Below are positions 44,241 to 53,780 of a DNA stretch of 64,000 nt, piece after piece. The stretch spans positions 930,001 to 994,000 of the forward strand of contig NC_054689.1 in assembly GCF_011074885.1 (NCBI RefSeq). The letters run 5' to 3'. Position numbers and translations under genes: made by a program. The stretch comes from Brettanomyces bruxellensis (taxonomy: Eukaryota > Ascomycota > Pichiomycetes > Pichiales > Pichiaceae). Position 1 is the first letter of the stretch. Every line of letters starts with the position of its first letter. Below the pieces are notes generated by a model. That model was not told the DNA's origin. It searched no databases and saw only the letters and a program-made list of their open reading frames with translations.

Positions 44241-45433
44241 TCAATCATTCGAAACCCTCACCGACTCTGTGAAATTGTCCCGTTTCACCCGCTCCAGATT
44301 CTCCAGCTCAATACTCTGGGTTGCAACCGGTGCACTACCCTCATCTCCAGCCTCCTCCCGGAGTCTCAATTCTGCATCGAGAACAAGCTGTTGCTGCTGC
44401 TCAACACTTAGCTCCTTATTCTTCTTACCCTTAATGTAGTACAACGGGTTGAGCTGGCGGAACTTCACGTTTCTTAAAAGTGGAATGTGGCCACGCGTCT
44501 CGTCATAGTACATGAAGTAAAGAACAACCATCAGCGTCAACCAGTAGAGGTTGTAAGAAAGAACAGAGCCGTAGGTTGCAGAGTTCTGCCACCCGAGGAG
44601 AGCATTAAACACATCCCAACCGTTGTCAGTCTGCGGGTTGCAACAATTCACGTGCCACACAGATCGCCTGATATCGTAAGTGCCCGGGCCAGAGCCATTT
44701 TCGGATGCATCTCCACCCGTTTTCTGGTTGTAGGCATAGTTTTCGAAGAACCACACACCCCTGGAGAAAAGACCGGCGGAAATCAAGTAGAGAATGGCCG
44801 TGGAGATGCACAAAAAGACCTGGAGCGAGACACGTGACCCACCGTAGTACATAAAGACTCCAACAGCAACACCAGCAATTAACCCACACACAACGGGAAG
44901 AGGAATTGATTTAGCCGAGGCTCCAATCCCCACTCCACCGACAAAAACAACGGCTTCCATTCCTTCACGCAAAGTTGTAATGAACGGGAGAACGAACATC
45001 GAGTATTTCTTCAAAATGTAGCTGCACTTCAACCGGTCGACCTCTTGCTTGGCGGCTTGGCAAGAGCCTTGGCAATCTTAATCCGCCATTTGCTCTGCAT
45101 CTTGTTGATCCGAAGCATCGAGATTCCCATCACCGATATCAAGGCGGTTGCAATAATGCAGAATATCCCCTCCCAGAGATCTTCCGTCGTCGCCCACAAA
45201 TCCTTGTTGAGCGAGTAATATACACCGATGAATGCACCCCCAATTGCCAAACACACCACTATTCCCGCAATAGAGCCGACCCAAATCTGAACATTCAACT
45301 TTCTTCTGATCTTTTTGCTTTTTGCACCCAAGCTCTGCTTCACAAACGCAAGTAACGTTGCTATGATGACAACTGCCTCCAAGGCCTCACGGAGGATCAC
45401 AAAGAATATCTGCACGTTAAAGATGTCTGCCAT
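44241..45433 (-). pseudogene. FTR1: Ftr1 high-affinity iron permease, coding frame broken by one apparent frameshift
   Basis: Two minus-strand frames together encode a complete Ftr1 of ~397 aa (404 in S. cerevisiae). The first frame runs from the ATG at 45433 to a stop at 45029-45031 and holds the first REALE iron-binding motif and [19 protein letters not shown]. The second, from about 45060 down to 44241, continues [16 protein letters not shown] with the second motif REGME and the [23 protein letters not shown] block. The join falls in the loop at about 45035-45065. One missing base would explain it, and no splice signals fit. Ftr1 imports Fe(III) delivered by the Fet3 ferroxidase at the plasma membrane. 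Both halves are otherwise intact, so a sequencing error or very recent mutation is more likely than an old pseudogene. Confidence 0.85.
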
Positions 45434-46755
45434 GTCCAATCTTATGACCAGATGCTCCAATACCAATCCTATGGTCTGATGGTCTGAGAACAGCACACAA
45501 AAAGCCTGCTTTCGAAGAGTCAATGATGTTCAACGGTTACTAAGTTTGACAGGAGCCATGTGTGATGTCTGTGATCATTGCATTTGGAGTTAATCAGCAG
45601 TAGAGATTCGATAGACTTGCTCTGTACATATAAAAAAAAAAGGAAAAAAAAAAGCACAATGCAAGAAGTGAAAAATTCACAAATTCAGGGTGCACCGAGA
45701 AATATGATAAATTCTAAATTTTATGTCTTCTGCAGATAAACATCAGCAATCGTAATGTGGGGAAGTTTAGTTAAGAATACTTGGTTGCTTGGTTGCTTCG
45801 AGAATTTGTATTTAGTACATTAAGAAATGCGCAATCTGAAAGTTGTAACGAATCTGAGGTGCAGTTTGTAATGACATCACACACACATATACATTGTTCC
45901 ATATCAAGGGTCCTGTGTTAGATTGACATTTCCCGATGTGAGACAAAAAAAAAAAAAATTATAATCGTAAAGACATGATAGAAAGATATGAGGCGCAGTG
46001 GATAAAGCGTAGACCGACCCGTCGGTACATTCTCGTTTAGCATTAATTACAGTTCTTACGTAGTGAGAATAAGCCACACGTTTCACCAGAAGGCGCGGCT
46101 TATTTTGCATTAATCACATATTAAGTGTTTTAAAAACATGACTAGTCCAAAAATAGGAATGTGGGTATTTCGAAGATACTCCTCATTGGAAATAGCAACC
46201 ATTTTTATATGAGCATGCATCCCTAGCTTTGCTGGCAGAGGTGCTGCATTAAGTTCAAGTAGATTTGAAAAGGGACAAAAAAATCAATAAATATTATTCC
46301 AAGGAGGGAGAAAAATGCAGTAATACAATAAATGCAATAAACAATCAATACAATAAATACTGAAAAGATTCATTAATGCTCAATAATATGGAAAATGGCG
46401 AGGGCATTGGAATTCTAAGATTAGCACAGCACCGCACTCCCAGCGATTCTGCTAAGATTCCTTTCGTGCTATTTATTCACTCACAATATTTATTTATTTC
46501 ACTGATTTTATCGAGAATAAATAATTTTCCCCTATTCTTTTATCCGAATTTTTCTCTCCCCCCCAGAGTGCGTGCGAAGCATTTTTTGTTCTCGAGATAT
46601 CTGCCTCAGTACAATTAGACGCTGTCTATACCAACAAAGCTGCCCACAATACTGCCCATAATACTGCAAATAAAGCCGCAATAGCGCTCGCTTTGCACCT
46701 ACTAATCACAGCTACCGGCCCACGGACATTCTAATATTATTCCTTGCACGTCTCG
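45434..46755. other. Divergent promoter region of FTR1 and the SSO gene
   Basis: There is no gene. The region has A runs near 45630-45655 and 45949-45960, an Aft-type motif on the FTR1 side (listed), and GATAA words at about 45706 and 45735. Small frames such as 46376-46618 lie in the SSO leader and look random. Confidence 0.5.
45688..45694 (-). promoter_or_regulatory. Candidate iron-response site (TGCACCC) upstream of FTR1
   Basis: TGCACCC on the minus strand, about 255 bp upstream of the FTR1 ATG, is the core of the Aft1/Aft2 site found in S. cerevisiae FET3 and FTR1. The next base does not fit the full consensus. Whether this yeast uses an Aft-type or a GATA-type (Fep1/Sfu1) iron regulator is unknown; GATAA words are nearby too. 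Confidence 0.35.
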
Positions 46756-47826
46756 ATGAGCTATAACAACAACTATAACAATCCTTACGCAGGTGGATCG
46801 CGTAATCCATATGGAGGAGCCAGTTCAGGCAATCCGTATGGTGGAAATGCTGCAAACGGCAACACATATGCAGCAGCTCCAAATACCAATGCAAACAACA
46901 CGAACAGCTATGCACAGCCCCGGCAATACGGAAATGGGTCAGGCAATCCAAGCAATAACTACCAGAGAAGTGCACAAAACGGCATGAGCAGCCAGAGCAA
47001 CGCAGCAGGAGCGAACCCATACCAGAATTACGAGTTGCAAGGAGATTCGACGGACTTCTTTTCGCAGATACAGAACTTGAAGGACGATTTGTCGGACTAC
47101 AACGACTTGATCGACCGGTTGGAGAGGCTCCAGGTGAAATCGTTGAATGCAATTGGATCGGAGGAGATCAGCTCGCTCCAGAACCAGATAGACAGCACGA
47201 GTGCCAACCTTGAGGACTTGCAGAAGAACACCATTAGGCCAAAGCTCCAGAAGCTCTACAAGACGTGTGGCAAGGACACGGATAAGCAGAGGCAGGCGGA
47301 AAACTTGACTCAGCAGTTCAGAACGGCAATTACCAGACTTGCCAAGATTGAGGATGGATACAACCAGTCAAACATCCAAAAGGCGGTCGACCAGTACCAG
47401 ATTGTGAACCCACAGGCATCCGAGGACCAGGCCAGGCAGTTTGTCGACCAGGTTGGCAACCAGCAGGTGTTTGATAACGCGATTGCACTTTCAAACAGGA
47501 AAGGTGAGGCCATGACAGTCCTCCAGGAGGTCCAGGCTCGGCACCAGGAGGTGCAGCGGACCGAGAAGATGGCCGCAGAGTTGAACCAGCTCTTCTCCGA
47601 GTTGCAGAACTTGGTGTTTGAGCAGGATGAGATGTTCGATTTGGCAAACCAGAACATTGACGTTGCCCAGGACAACTTGGAGAGGGGTGATGCAAACGTG
47701 ATCAAGGCCAGGGACCATGCCAAGAAAGGCCGTAAATGGAGATGGATCCTCTTCTGGATAATTGTGATCATTATACTCGCCATTGTTGGGGGTGTTGTTG
47801 GTGGAGTTCTCGGATCGAGGAAGTAG
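46756..47826 (+). CDS. SSO1: Sso1/Sso2 plasma-membrane syntaxin (t-SNARE)
   Basis: A 356-aa protein from the ATG at 46756, which gives the Sso-like start MSYNN; a TTG four codons earlier is not used. The first ~95 residues are Asn/Gly/Tyr-rich repeats (GNPYGG, NPYGGA) that make it longer than S. cerevisiae Sso1 (290 aa). Next comes the Habc three-helix domain with KQRQAENLTQQF, and the SNARE motif beginning EVQARHQEVQRTEKMAAEL with the central glutamine in LVFEQDE. It ends in a C-terminal anchor rich in Ile and Val plus a short GSRK tail. Sso pairs with Sec9 and Snc1/2 to fuse secretory vesicles. Whether it is SSO1 or SSO2 cannot be said; yeasts outside the whole-genome duplication usually have one. 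Confidence 0.93.
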   Translation: MSYNNNYNNPYAGGSRNPYGGASSGNPYGGNAANGNTYAAAPNTNANNTNSYAQPRQYGNGSGNPSNNYQRSAQNGMSSQSNAAGANPYQNYELQGDSTDFFSQIQNLKDDLSDYNDLIDRLERLQVKSLNAIGSEEISSLQNQIDSTSANLEDLQKNTIRPKLQKLYKTCGKDTDKQRQAENLTQQFRTAITRLAKIEDGYNQSNIQKAVDQYQIVNPQASEDQARQFVDQVGNQQVFDNAIALSNRKGEAMTVLQEVQARHQEVQRTEKMAAELNQLFSELQNLVFEQDEMFDLANQNIDVAQDNLERGDANVIKARDHAKKGRKWRWILFWIIVIIILAIVGGVVGGVLGSRK

Positions 47827-48788
47827 GGGTGAGGCGATCTCTGTTTTTCCTTTTCTTCCTTTTTCTTTTTTATTCTATTTTATTTTATTCCACGTGTACC
47901 CTTCTTCTTCTTCTTTGTTACTACTGTTTCTACCATACTATTGTCTCTAGGCTGCTCGGCTGTCCCGTCCTTTAGAAACGCCATGCACCTAGCCTAATTT
48001 GTTCTAATCGATGGACGTTACTCTACTTTAATCCTAGCATGTACTGAGTGTAGAATAGTGATTTAGTCCCAGAAAGGTATGGGTACAACCTAACCGGGGT
48101 GGAGTTATTCTGGCAGTGCACGAGGCACCGCACTTTTTCTCCCAACACTAAAGTATTCTGTTAAACCACAGTAGACAGCCATCAAAAGACGGCATTGGAT
48201 TAGACCAGAAGGCAAAAAGCGTTGGGTATGCTTCAAGGCTGATCGTGCTGCCTACACCTCAATACCTCGAGGGGGGAGCAGTACGATTGCCTAAAAGGAT
48301 GGAGAGCGAAGGAGGGAAAAAGGTGGAAGGAAAAGGAAGTTGTATATCTGGAGAGAAGAAGTAAGTAGAAAAGTGCAACCTTATATACCGAGGAAAATTT
48401 TTTCGCGAGGTTCTCTTCGCGATTGGTATTTCGAAAATGCTATTTTTCATGTTCTTTGGCCTGCCTTTGATAATGTATCAAGGGATTTAGCGTATGTCAG
48501 AATGTCATAATAGCATCCTTAATAATTATCTAATAATTATCTAATAATTATCTAATAACTATCTCATAATATCTCTAATGGCTATCTCATAAATATCTAA
48601 TAGCTATCTAATAATATCTCTATTAACATTTCTGATAACATCTAATAACTTCCGTAATAACTTATTTAACTTCTCTCTCTATCCTCTCCTATTTCATCAC
48701 TCCACCCACTCTACACACGTAAATATCACCTCATTACATTATACAAAAACAGTTAAACTAAAACACAAAAGTAAACCCAAGCGAACCC
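47827..48788. other. Intergenic region between convergent SSO and SLM genes
   Basis: There is a pyrimidine-rich SSO 3' flank with CACGTG near 47891, and an AT-rich repeat on the SLM side (listed). No gene is seen. Confidence 0.5.
48515..48660. repeat. 11-bp degenerate repeat downstream of the SLM gene
   Basis: Units close to TAATAATTATC are repeated about a dozen times; the first four are nearly perfect, later ones drift to TAATAGCTATC and TCATAATATCTC. The zone ends about 130 bp from the SLM stop codon on its 3' side. Confidence 0.8.
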
Positions 48789-50348
48789 TCATTTAGGACT
48801 CTGCGGAACCTCACCACCAACCCCAGCGTCGGCAGACTCGGCCGACTCCGTGGAAGACACACTTGCAACTTCCTGCAACTCCTGATCCTGCTCTGCTTTG
48901 CTGACCATCAAACCAGTAACCTCACTCACAACATTGTACCAGGTAAGAAACTCCTCACTAGACGAGGCCCGGAAAGAGTAAGTTCTCTTGCGAACGGCGA
49001 GCAAGTTGGTCTGGTCCTTGCCCCGGATGTTGAACTTGAACTTGTGCTCATGCTTCGACTTGGAAAGCAAGCAATCCGGAAGATACAAAACCACCGAAGG
49101 TGATGACGTGTCCAAGGAGCCTGTCGAAAACTCCAACAAGTACTTGGACTGCGTGATCACATAGTAGTACGAGCTGTACTTCTTCTTGAGCTGGCCCTCT
49201 TTTCTCAAGAGGTTTCCCTCTAAAATTGGCACCGTCGAAGAGTCATCCCGGCCGGCAAACTGAACCTTTTCGTAGTTTCTCTTCAACAAATTCCCGTGGT
49301 GTCCACTGGATGGTTTTGCCAACGCACTCAACGAGGACGGAGCAGCGGAAACAACATCGCTCACCTCCGGGTCGTCCGTGGACCGCGAAACCACAAGAAA
49401 ATCGCTGTTCTTCGAGATGAAGTTGTGCCACTCGTTCTCGCTTGACACAGCCTTGAACACGCTGTCCGCCTTCTGGAAGGCCTCTGATTTAGAGGCGTAG
49501 TAGCCGCAGACCATCGAGGTCAACGTGCTGAAAGTCTGCTTAAGAACGGACAGGATTTGTGCTTCCAACGTCTTGAGTGCACGCTCATTGTTCTCGAGAA
49601 AGTCCACGTAATCGTTTTCTCTCTGCACCTGGGCAACTGCGTCTTTCATCAGTGCTCTTTTGAGGAGATACGGGTCACGCCTGTAGTCAGTGCGGGAATC
49701 ATTCGCGTTAAATAGCCCAATTGCCCCGTGCAACCTCGTCACGTCTTTTGTGGAGCTCTCCCTGCACTTTGCAACCCCCTTGGAGTGTTTCGAAGAAACA
49801 GATGCAAAGTCTTTCTTCCGGGCCTCAACCTCCGCGTATAGAGTTTTAAGCCGTGGAAGAATGTCGTCCTTGATCTGCGTCTGGAGCTTTAACGTAGTGT
49901 TGTACAATGACGTGACATTTCTTCTCAACGAGTAAACAAACACGTTCAAGTCCACCTCGCCCGCCTCAGACACACTCAAAGCCTCATCCTCGTTTTCCGG
50001 GCTCGGAGACACTGCCCTCGACTCCGCTGCCCCGGCAGTACTGTTCGCCTGGGCAGAACCACTCACCGCCGAGTCTGAGCTTGCCTCAAAGTTCGGCAAC
50101 TCCTTGCTCAACGTGTTCTTTGTCAATTCATCCGTGAGCTTCACATTGCTGCTTGCAATCTTCAAGTAGCTTTCTGCAAAACGCTGCACTGCCGTGATCA
50201 ACTTGAGGTACTTGTCGTATCTGGCCGTGACAATGCTTGTAGAATCTGGGATATTTGGCTTCAAAAGATCATCTGATGCCCCTTCCAATTTTTTTGATAG
50301 CGGGGTGGCATTCCTTGTGCCCGGGCTCGATGTAGAACTTGAGGCCAT
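48789..50348 (-). CDS. SLM1: Slm1/Slm2-like F-BAR and PH-domain protein, TORC2 effector
   Basis: This 519-aa protein has a helical F-BAR-like region at about residues 40-330 (ARYDKYLKLITAVQRFAESYL, DPYLLKRALMKDAVAQVQREN, ENEWHNFISKNSDFL) and a PH domain at ~370-485 (ILEGNLLRKEGQLKKKYSSYYYV, then VVLYLPDCLLSKSKHEHKF and TYSFRASSSEEFLTWYNVV). This domain order and the YLPDC motif are those of yeast Slm1/Slm2, which bind PI(4,5)P2 at eisosomes and hand TORC2 signals to Ypk1. It is shorter than S. cerevisiae Slm1 (686 aa), mostly at the N-terminus. The related Ask10/Rgc1 family shares the fold but has a split PH domain, so Slm is the better fit. Confidence 0.82.
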   Translation of the reverse strand: MASSSTSSPGTRNATPLSKKLEGASDDLLKPNIPDSTSIVTARYDKYLKLITAVQRFAESYLKIASSNVKLTDELTKNTLSKELPNFEASSDSAVSGSAQANSTAGAAESRAVSPSPENEDEALSVSEAGEVDLNVFVYSLRRNVTSLYNTTLKLQTQIKDDILPRLKTLYAEVEARKKDFASVSSKHSKGVAKCRESSTKDVTRLHGAIGLFNANDSRTDYRRDPYLLKRALMKDAVAQVQRENDYVDFLENNERALKTLEAQILSVLKQTFSTLTSMVCGYYASKSEAFQKADSVFKAVSSENEWHNFISKNSDFLVVSRSTDDPEVSDVVSAAPSSLSALAKPSSGHHGNLLKRNYEKVQFAGRDDSSTVPILEGNLLRKEGQLKKKYSSYYYVITQSKYLLEFSTGSLDTSSPSVVLYLPDCLLSKSKHEHKFKFNIRGKDQTNLLAVRKRTYSFRASSSEEFLTWYNVVSEVTGLMVSKAEQDQELQEVASVSSTESAESADAGVGGEVPQSPK

Positions 50349-50564
50349 TTCAATTAAAGCACTGCCAGTTCAAATTTCTAAACACTAAGTAGTATCAGTC
50401 GCAATTACAAAATTACTTGTTTAATGCTCAAAAGTCTGTCCCCTGCGTCTCAGACAATTGCGCCTGTATTTATACATTTTGAAACTTCTGCCCAATTTCG
50501 TAATTGCAGGTCGTTTCTTTGTGTGTCTCGTTTTTCTCGCTCCTCCCCGATACCCTTTTAGTCC

Positions 50565-50567
<3 letters not shown>

Positions 50568-50602
<35 letters not shown>
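50568..50602. repeat. Poly(T) tract, 35 nt
   Basis: Uninterrupted T run about 220 bp upstream of the SLM ATG. Long poly(dA:dT) tracts exclude nucleosomes in yeast promoters. The exact length is uncertain because such runs are error-prone in sequencing. Confidence 0.85.
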
Positions 50603-50605
<3 letters not shown>

Positions 50606-50931
50606 CTGCATTATTTTTGGTCTTTTCATTTGTTGTTTTCTTGCTGTTGGCCCTTAAGCCGCACTCATCATTTCTTTATCTATTTCCTTGACTCGAGAAT
50701 CGTATGTTCAGCCGTTGGATTTTATCCCATACAGCCAGCCAAACATTTTCCTACTTTTCAATATGCTTTTGCAATCACTTCAGTTGGTTTTGATTTTCAT
50801 TTTAAATAAATTTAAGCCACACAAATACTCATATTCTGTGCCATAAACAGCCCATGCTAATCTCATTTACCACCCCATCATCACATCCTTACACTTGCAG
50901 TTACTTACTCGAAGAAAATATGCATACGATC

Positions 50932-50958
50932 TTTTTTTTTTTTTTTTTTTTTTTTTTT
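50932..50958. repeat. Poly(T) tract, 27 nt
   Basis: Second uninterrupted T run in the same intergenic region, about 200 bp downstream of the stop of the 211-aa gene. Confidence 0.85.
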
Positions 50959-51153
50959 GAGAAACCATTGCTAGTTTCGGACAATCCTTACATGATTTCA
51001 TCCGAGCTGCATTTAATAAGCTAAAACATAGTCTTCCCTGAGCGCATTACCTATTTGGGTATCACGACAAGCCATTTTAATATTTCTTGCTCTCAGAAAC
51101 ACCTTTTTGTGCGCATCCTTACTAAGTAAGTCGCATTCTATTATCTCATCTCT

Positions 51154-51789
51154 TCAAGTGCTCTCAGTCTTTGCCGTACCTCTTTGGGCTTCAAGAAACA
51201 TGCCCTTGAATTTCTTCATAAGCTTGTCATAATTTCTCAAACTTGTACTTTTGTGTTCGTGCTTTTCTTCAATCTCCAAATTTTCATCCAAATCATCAAA
51301 ACTCACGCCCTGCTTCAAACCTTGAATAAAATCATCATTATCATTGGCAGACTCAAGCTCTGTTTCAAGAGTGTCCAGGGCAAACTTCGAAATGTCGTCT
51401 CGCCAACATTTTGGAAACGTGATATCGTAAGAATGCCTTGTATTAAGACTATGTAAAGAACTGACCAAACTTGGTGTCTTTTCGGCCTCACTTTTTGTAA
51501 TGGAAGAGTACGGAATATCAAGCAGTGCGTTGTCATATGGTTGATTGAGTGGCATTAAACTTTCATTCCTTGATTTATTAGAGTCACTCTCCTCTTTCTG
51601 GAAATTGCCAGCAGATTTCGCATTATCAATGGTGGCACAAAAAGATCTTTCAAAATCGCTAAGCTGACTGATCTCAGCTAAAGCATCAACATGATCTGAA
51701 GCTACTCTTGCATTTCCCCTACGCTTTATTAGTGAAGGGCCCGAGACTTTGATTTCAAAGCTTGTTTCCTGTATGCTTGATTGCGACAT
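51154..51789 (-). CDS. Unrecognised 211-aa acidic/Ser-rich protein
   Basis: I do not recognise this protein. It starts at an ATG with a clean A/T-rich upstream region shared with MRL1. It has no signal peptide or membrane segment. The composition is Ser/Asp/Glu/Lys-rich with a coding-like codon pattern. A central segment (LHSLNTRHSYDITFPKCWRDD) and a C-terminal helix (NYDKLMKKFKGMFLEAQR) look like short interaction motifs, joined by a strongly acidic linker (FDDLDENLEIEEKHEH). It may be a small regulatory or cell-cycle protein, but nothing in the sequence proves this. Confidence 0.7.
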   Translation of the reverse strand: MSQSSIQETSFEIKVSGPSLIKRRGNARVASDHVDALAEISQLSDFERSFCATIDNAKSAGNFQKEESDSNKSRNESLMPLNQPYDNALLDIPYSSITKSEAEKTPSLVSSLHSLNTRHSYDITFPKCWRDDISKFALDTLETELESANDNDDFIQGLKQGVSFDDLDENLEIEEKHEHKSTSLRNYDKLMKKFKGMFLEAQRGTAKTEST

Positions 51790-52307
51790 ATTTCTTATTT
51801 CTTGTTTGACAGATTAAAATGTGGAAAGAGTAAAACATAACGAAGATGGATAAAAAAAAAATGCTGTGACTAAATTTTAAGGATTTGGACAAACAAGGAA
51901 AAAAAGGTTAAATGAGCAAGCATTTGTCCCTGCCTCAACTTAGTACGAATTAATCAAAGATAAAATAATGCGGACAAAGAAAAATACTAGTCAATGCACA
52001 TTGATGCTGCTGCTTATCGTATCAAGGGGCGAGAAACAAGACATTATGCCTCTTTAGCAATATGTCGGAATAGAATAAAACGACGTAAAAAAAAAAAAAA
52101 AAATATAAATTAAAAAATATTAGATAGAATAGAAAGAAAAATATTCGGATGCAGATAAAATCAAAATTACCGGCTAATACATTTTTACAGGGCCTCCATT
52201 TCAGCATGCAAATTTCCGCTGCCCTTATCTTTTATTCTTAGCTCTCTTATCTTTTATTCTTAATCCATTATTTTAACTCTCGGGACTAACTTTGCGAGAT
52301 CAAAGAA
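51790..52307. other. Divergent promoter of the 211-aa gene and MRL1
   Basis: The region is AT-rich with an A run near 52089. CTTATCTTTTATTCTTA is duplicated at 52224-52240 and 52246-52262, 45-85 bp before the MRL1 ATG, probably the MRL1 initiation region. No gene is seen. Confidence 0.5.
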
Positions 52308-53225
52308 ATGTCATACTCATCAGATTCAATGAGAATAAGGAAAACAGCTCTGCTAACCATCGGGCTTCTATTCTTGTTGGGGACATTCATTCTGGCAATT
52401 AACGGTCAATCCAGCACTGAATCACTCATAGTACCAAATGATTCCAAAAGCAGCGAACAAGACTCTGGATCTGTGCCGGATGGGCGAGCAGGTGTGCCCG
52501 TAGATAGCAAGGAAAAGAGTAATAAGGAAAAAAACGGCAAGTTGAAGACAGTGGTGATATCTTCCGATAAAAATACCGAGCAGAAACCGTTGGAACCCTG
52601 CACGGTGAAAAATCAGGCAACAAACCAATTTTTTGATCTCAGGTCTTTGGCAGCCATTAAAAGGATATCAGATGGGAAGACAACAATAGAGCCACAGCCT
52701 TGGGTGGCAAAAGGATTTGATTACGGCGGAAATTTCACAATTGGAGTTTGTTCATCTCCAATCACACCAAACACAGAGAAGGATGACGATTTTACAGATG
52801 TGTCGAATAAAACAATGGTTGGAGCTTATTTCAGCTCGTCAGAACTACCGGGGAAAGTAGCACTAGGACAAGCATCGAGCGAAATCAAGTTCCGGGGTAG
52901 GAAAATGGTGATGGAGTACAAGGATGGAGATTTCTGTCCGGGATCGGACACGAGGAGAAGATCCGCTTTGATGCTATTTACATGTGACCGGACCATCCAG
53001 GAAAAGGCAAAAGTTTCATACATTGGATCGGCAGATGACTGCTCGTATTTCTTTGAAGTGAGAACCATTCACGCATGTGGTGCAGCACCTACAAATGAAA
53101 GTGTGGGTTTGGTGTGGATTGTCCTTCTTATTGGTGCTGCTGCAGGCATCACCTTCTTTGGAGGCGGAATTCTGTATAAGCTATTTCAAAAGCTTGGTCT
53201 TGGGCAGGCTCCAAACCGTTTGTAA
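52308..53225 (+). CDS. MRL1: Mrl1-like mannose-6-phosphate-receptor homologue (MRH domain)
   Basis: This 305-aa type I-like membrane protein has an N-terminal hydrophobic segment (residues ~13-33, ALLTIGLLFLLGTFILAI), a charged Ser/Lys linker, then a cysteine-bearing lumenal domain (PCTVKNQATNQFFDLRSL, AKGFDYGGNFTIGVCSS, YKDGDFCPGSDTRRRSALMLFTCD, CSYFFEVRTIHAC) of the mannose-6-phosphate-receptor-homology type. A second membrane segment follows (~268-288) with a short tail. S. cerevisiae Mrl1 (381 aa) cycles between Golgi and endosome and helps vacuolar hydrolase maturation. The related Atg27 has the same architecture and is the main alternative; the FDLRSL and GxDYGGNFT pattern favours Mrl1. 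Confidence 0.72.
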   Translation: MSYSSDSMRIRKTALLTIGLLFLLGTFILAINGQSSTESLIVPNDSKSSEQDSGSVPDGRAGVPVDSKEKSNKEKNGKLKTVVISSDKNTEQKPLEPCTVKNQATNQFFDLRSLAAIKRISDGKTTIEPQPWVAKGFDYGGNFTIGVCSSPITPNTEKDDDFTDVSNKTMVGAYFSSSELPGKVALGQASSEIKFRGRKMVMEYKDGDFCPGSDTRRRSALMLFTCDRTIQEKAKVSYIGSADDCSYFFEVRTIHACGAAPTNESVGLVWIVLLIGAAAGITFFGGGILYKLFQKLGLGQAPNRL

Positions 53226-53780
53226 AAGGAGTGGAGTGCTGTTATTAGGGAGATACTAAAGATATTCTCAAAAAGGTAGCAGTGCTATTAGAAAGGTAAT
53301 GCCGAATTCACTCAGCATTACTTTACATTTTGCTTTATTTCATTTTTTTTTTCTCTATGTTTTCAGCCAGCTTCTGCAACCACATCGAGCCTTGTACAAA
53401 GCCAAGATATGGCTGTCGGCTTTACTTCCGCATTTGGGGTCATCATGTTACATGATAAATTGTACGGCGTGCTTTCGGGAAGATGTCACTTTAGGTTGAT
53501 GTGCAGAAGGTGGTCTATCAAAGGATAATATGGGTATACAAGGGACATATTGTGAATCTGCTATGAGCATACTATGAACCTGAAGGAACATACTACGTTC
53601 TACGATGAACATACCATATGTCCACTTCGATCACACTCCACCGCACACATATTTAGGCATAATCATATCATATATTATATTTGTTATCTTATTAGTTGCA
53701 CGCCTAAGTAATTCATTTCTTTCGTTAATCAAGCATAAATGTAGCAAAGCAATCAGGATGAGAACACCAAGCATCGTTGC
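53226..53780. other. Intergenic region between convergent MRL1 and PFK26-like genes
   Basis: This is 3' flank sequence of both genes. Words such as GAACATAC(T/C) recur loosely at 53560-53610. No gene is seen. Confidence 0.5.

Larger units (their letters stand above)
50349..51153. other. Intergenic region with two long T runs
   Basis: This is the promoter side of the SLM gene and the 3' flank of the 211-aa gene. It has 35 consecutive T at 50568-50602 and 27 at 50932-50958 on the plus strand, that is poly(A) in the sense of the SLM gene. No gene is seen. Confidence 0.6.

Noticed and set aside
45029..45065. Intron as the explanation for the FTR1 split
   Set aside because: No GT donor, branch point or AG acceptor with a usable spacing is present, and only one base needs to be restored.
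46376..46618. 80-aa frame in the SSO leader
   Set aside because: It lies in T-rich leader sequence upstream of SSO and looks random.
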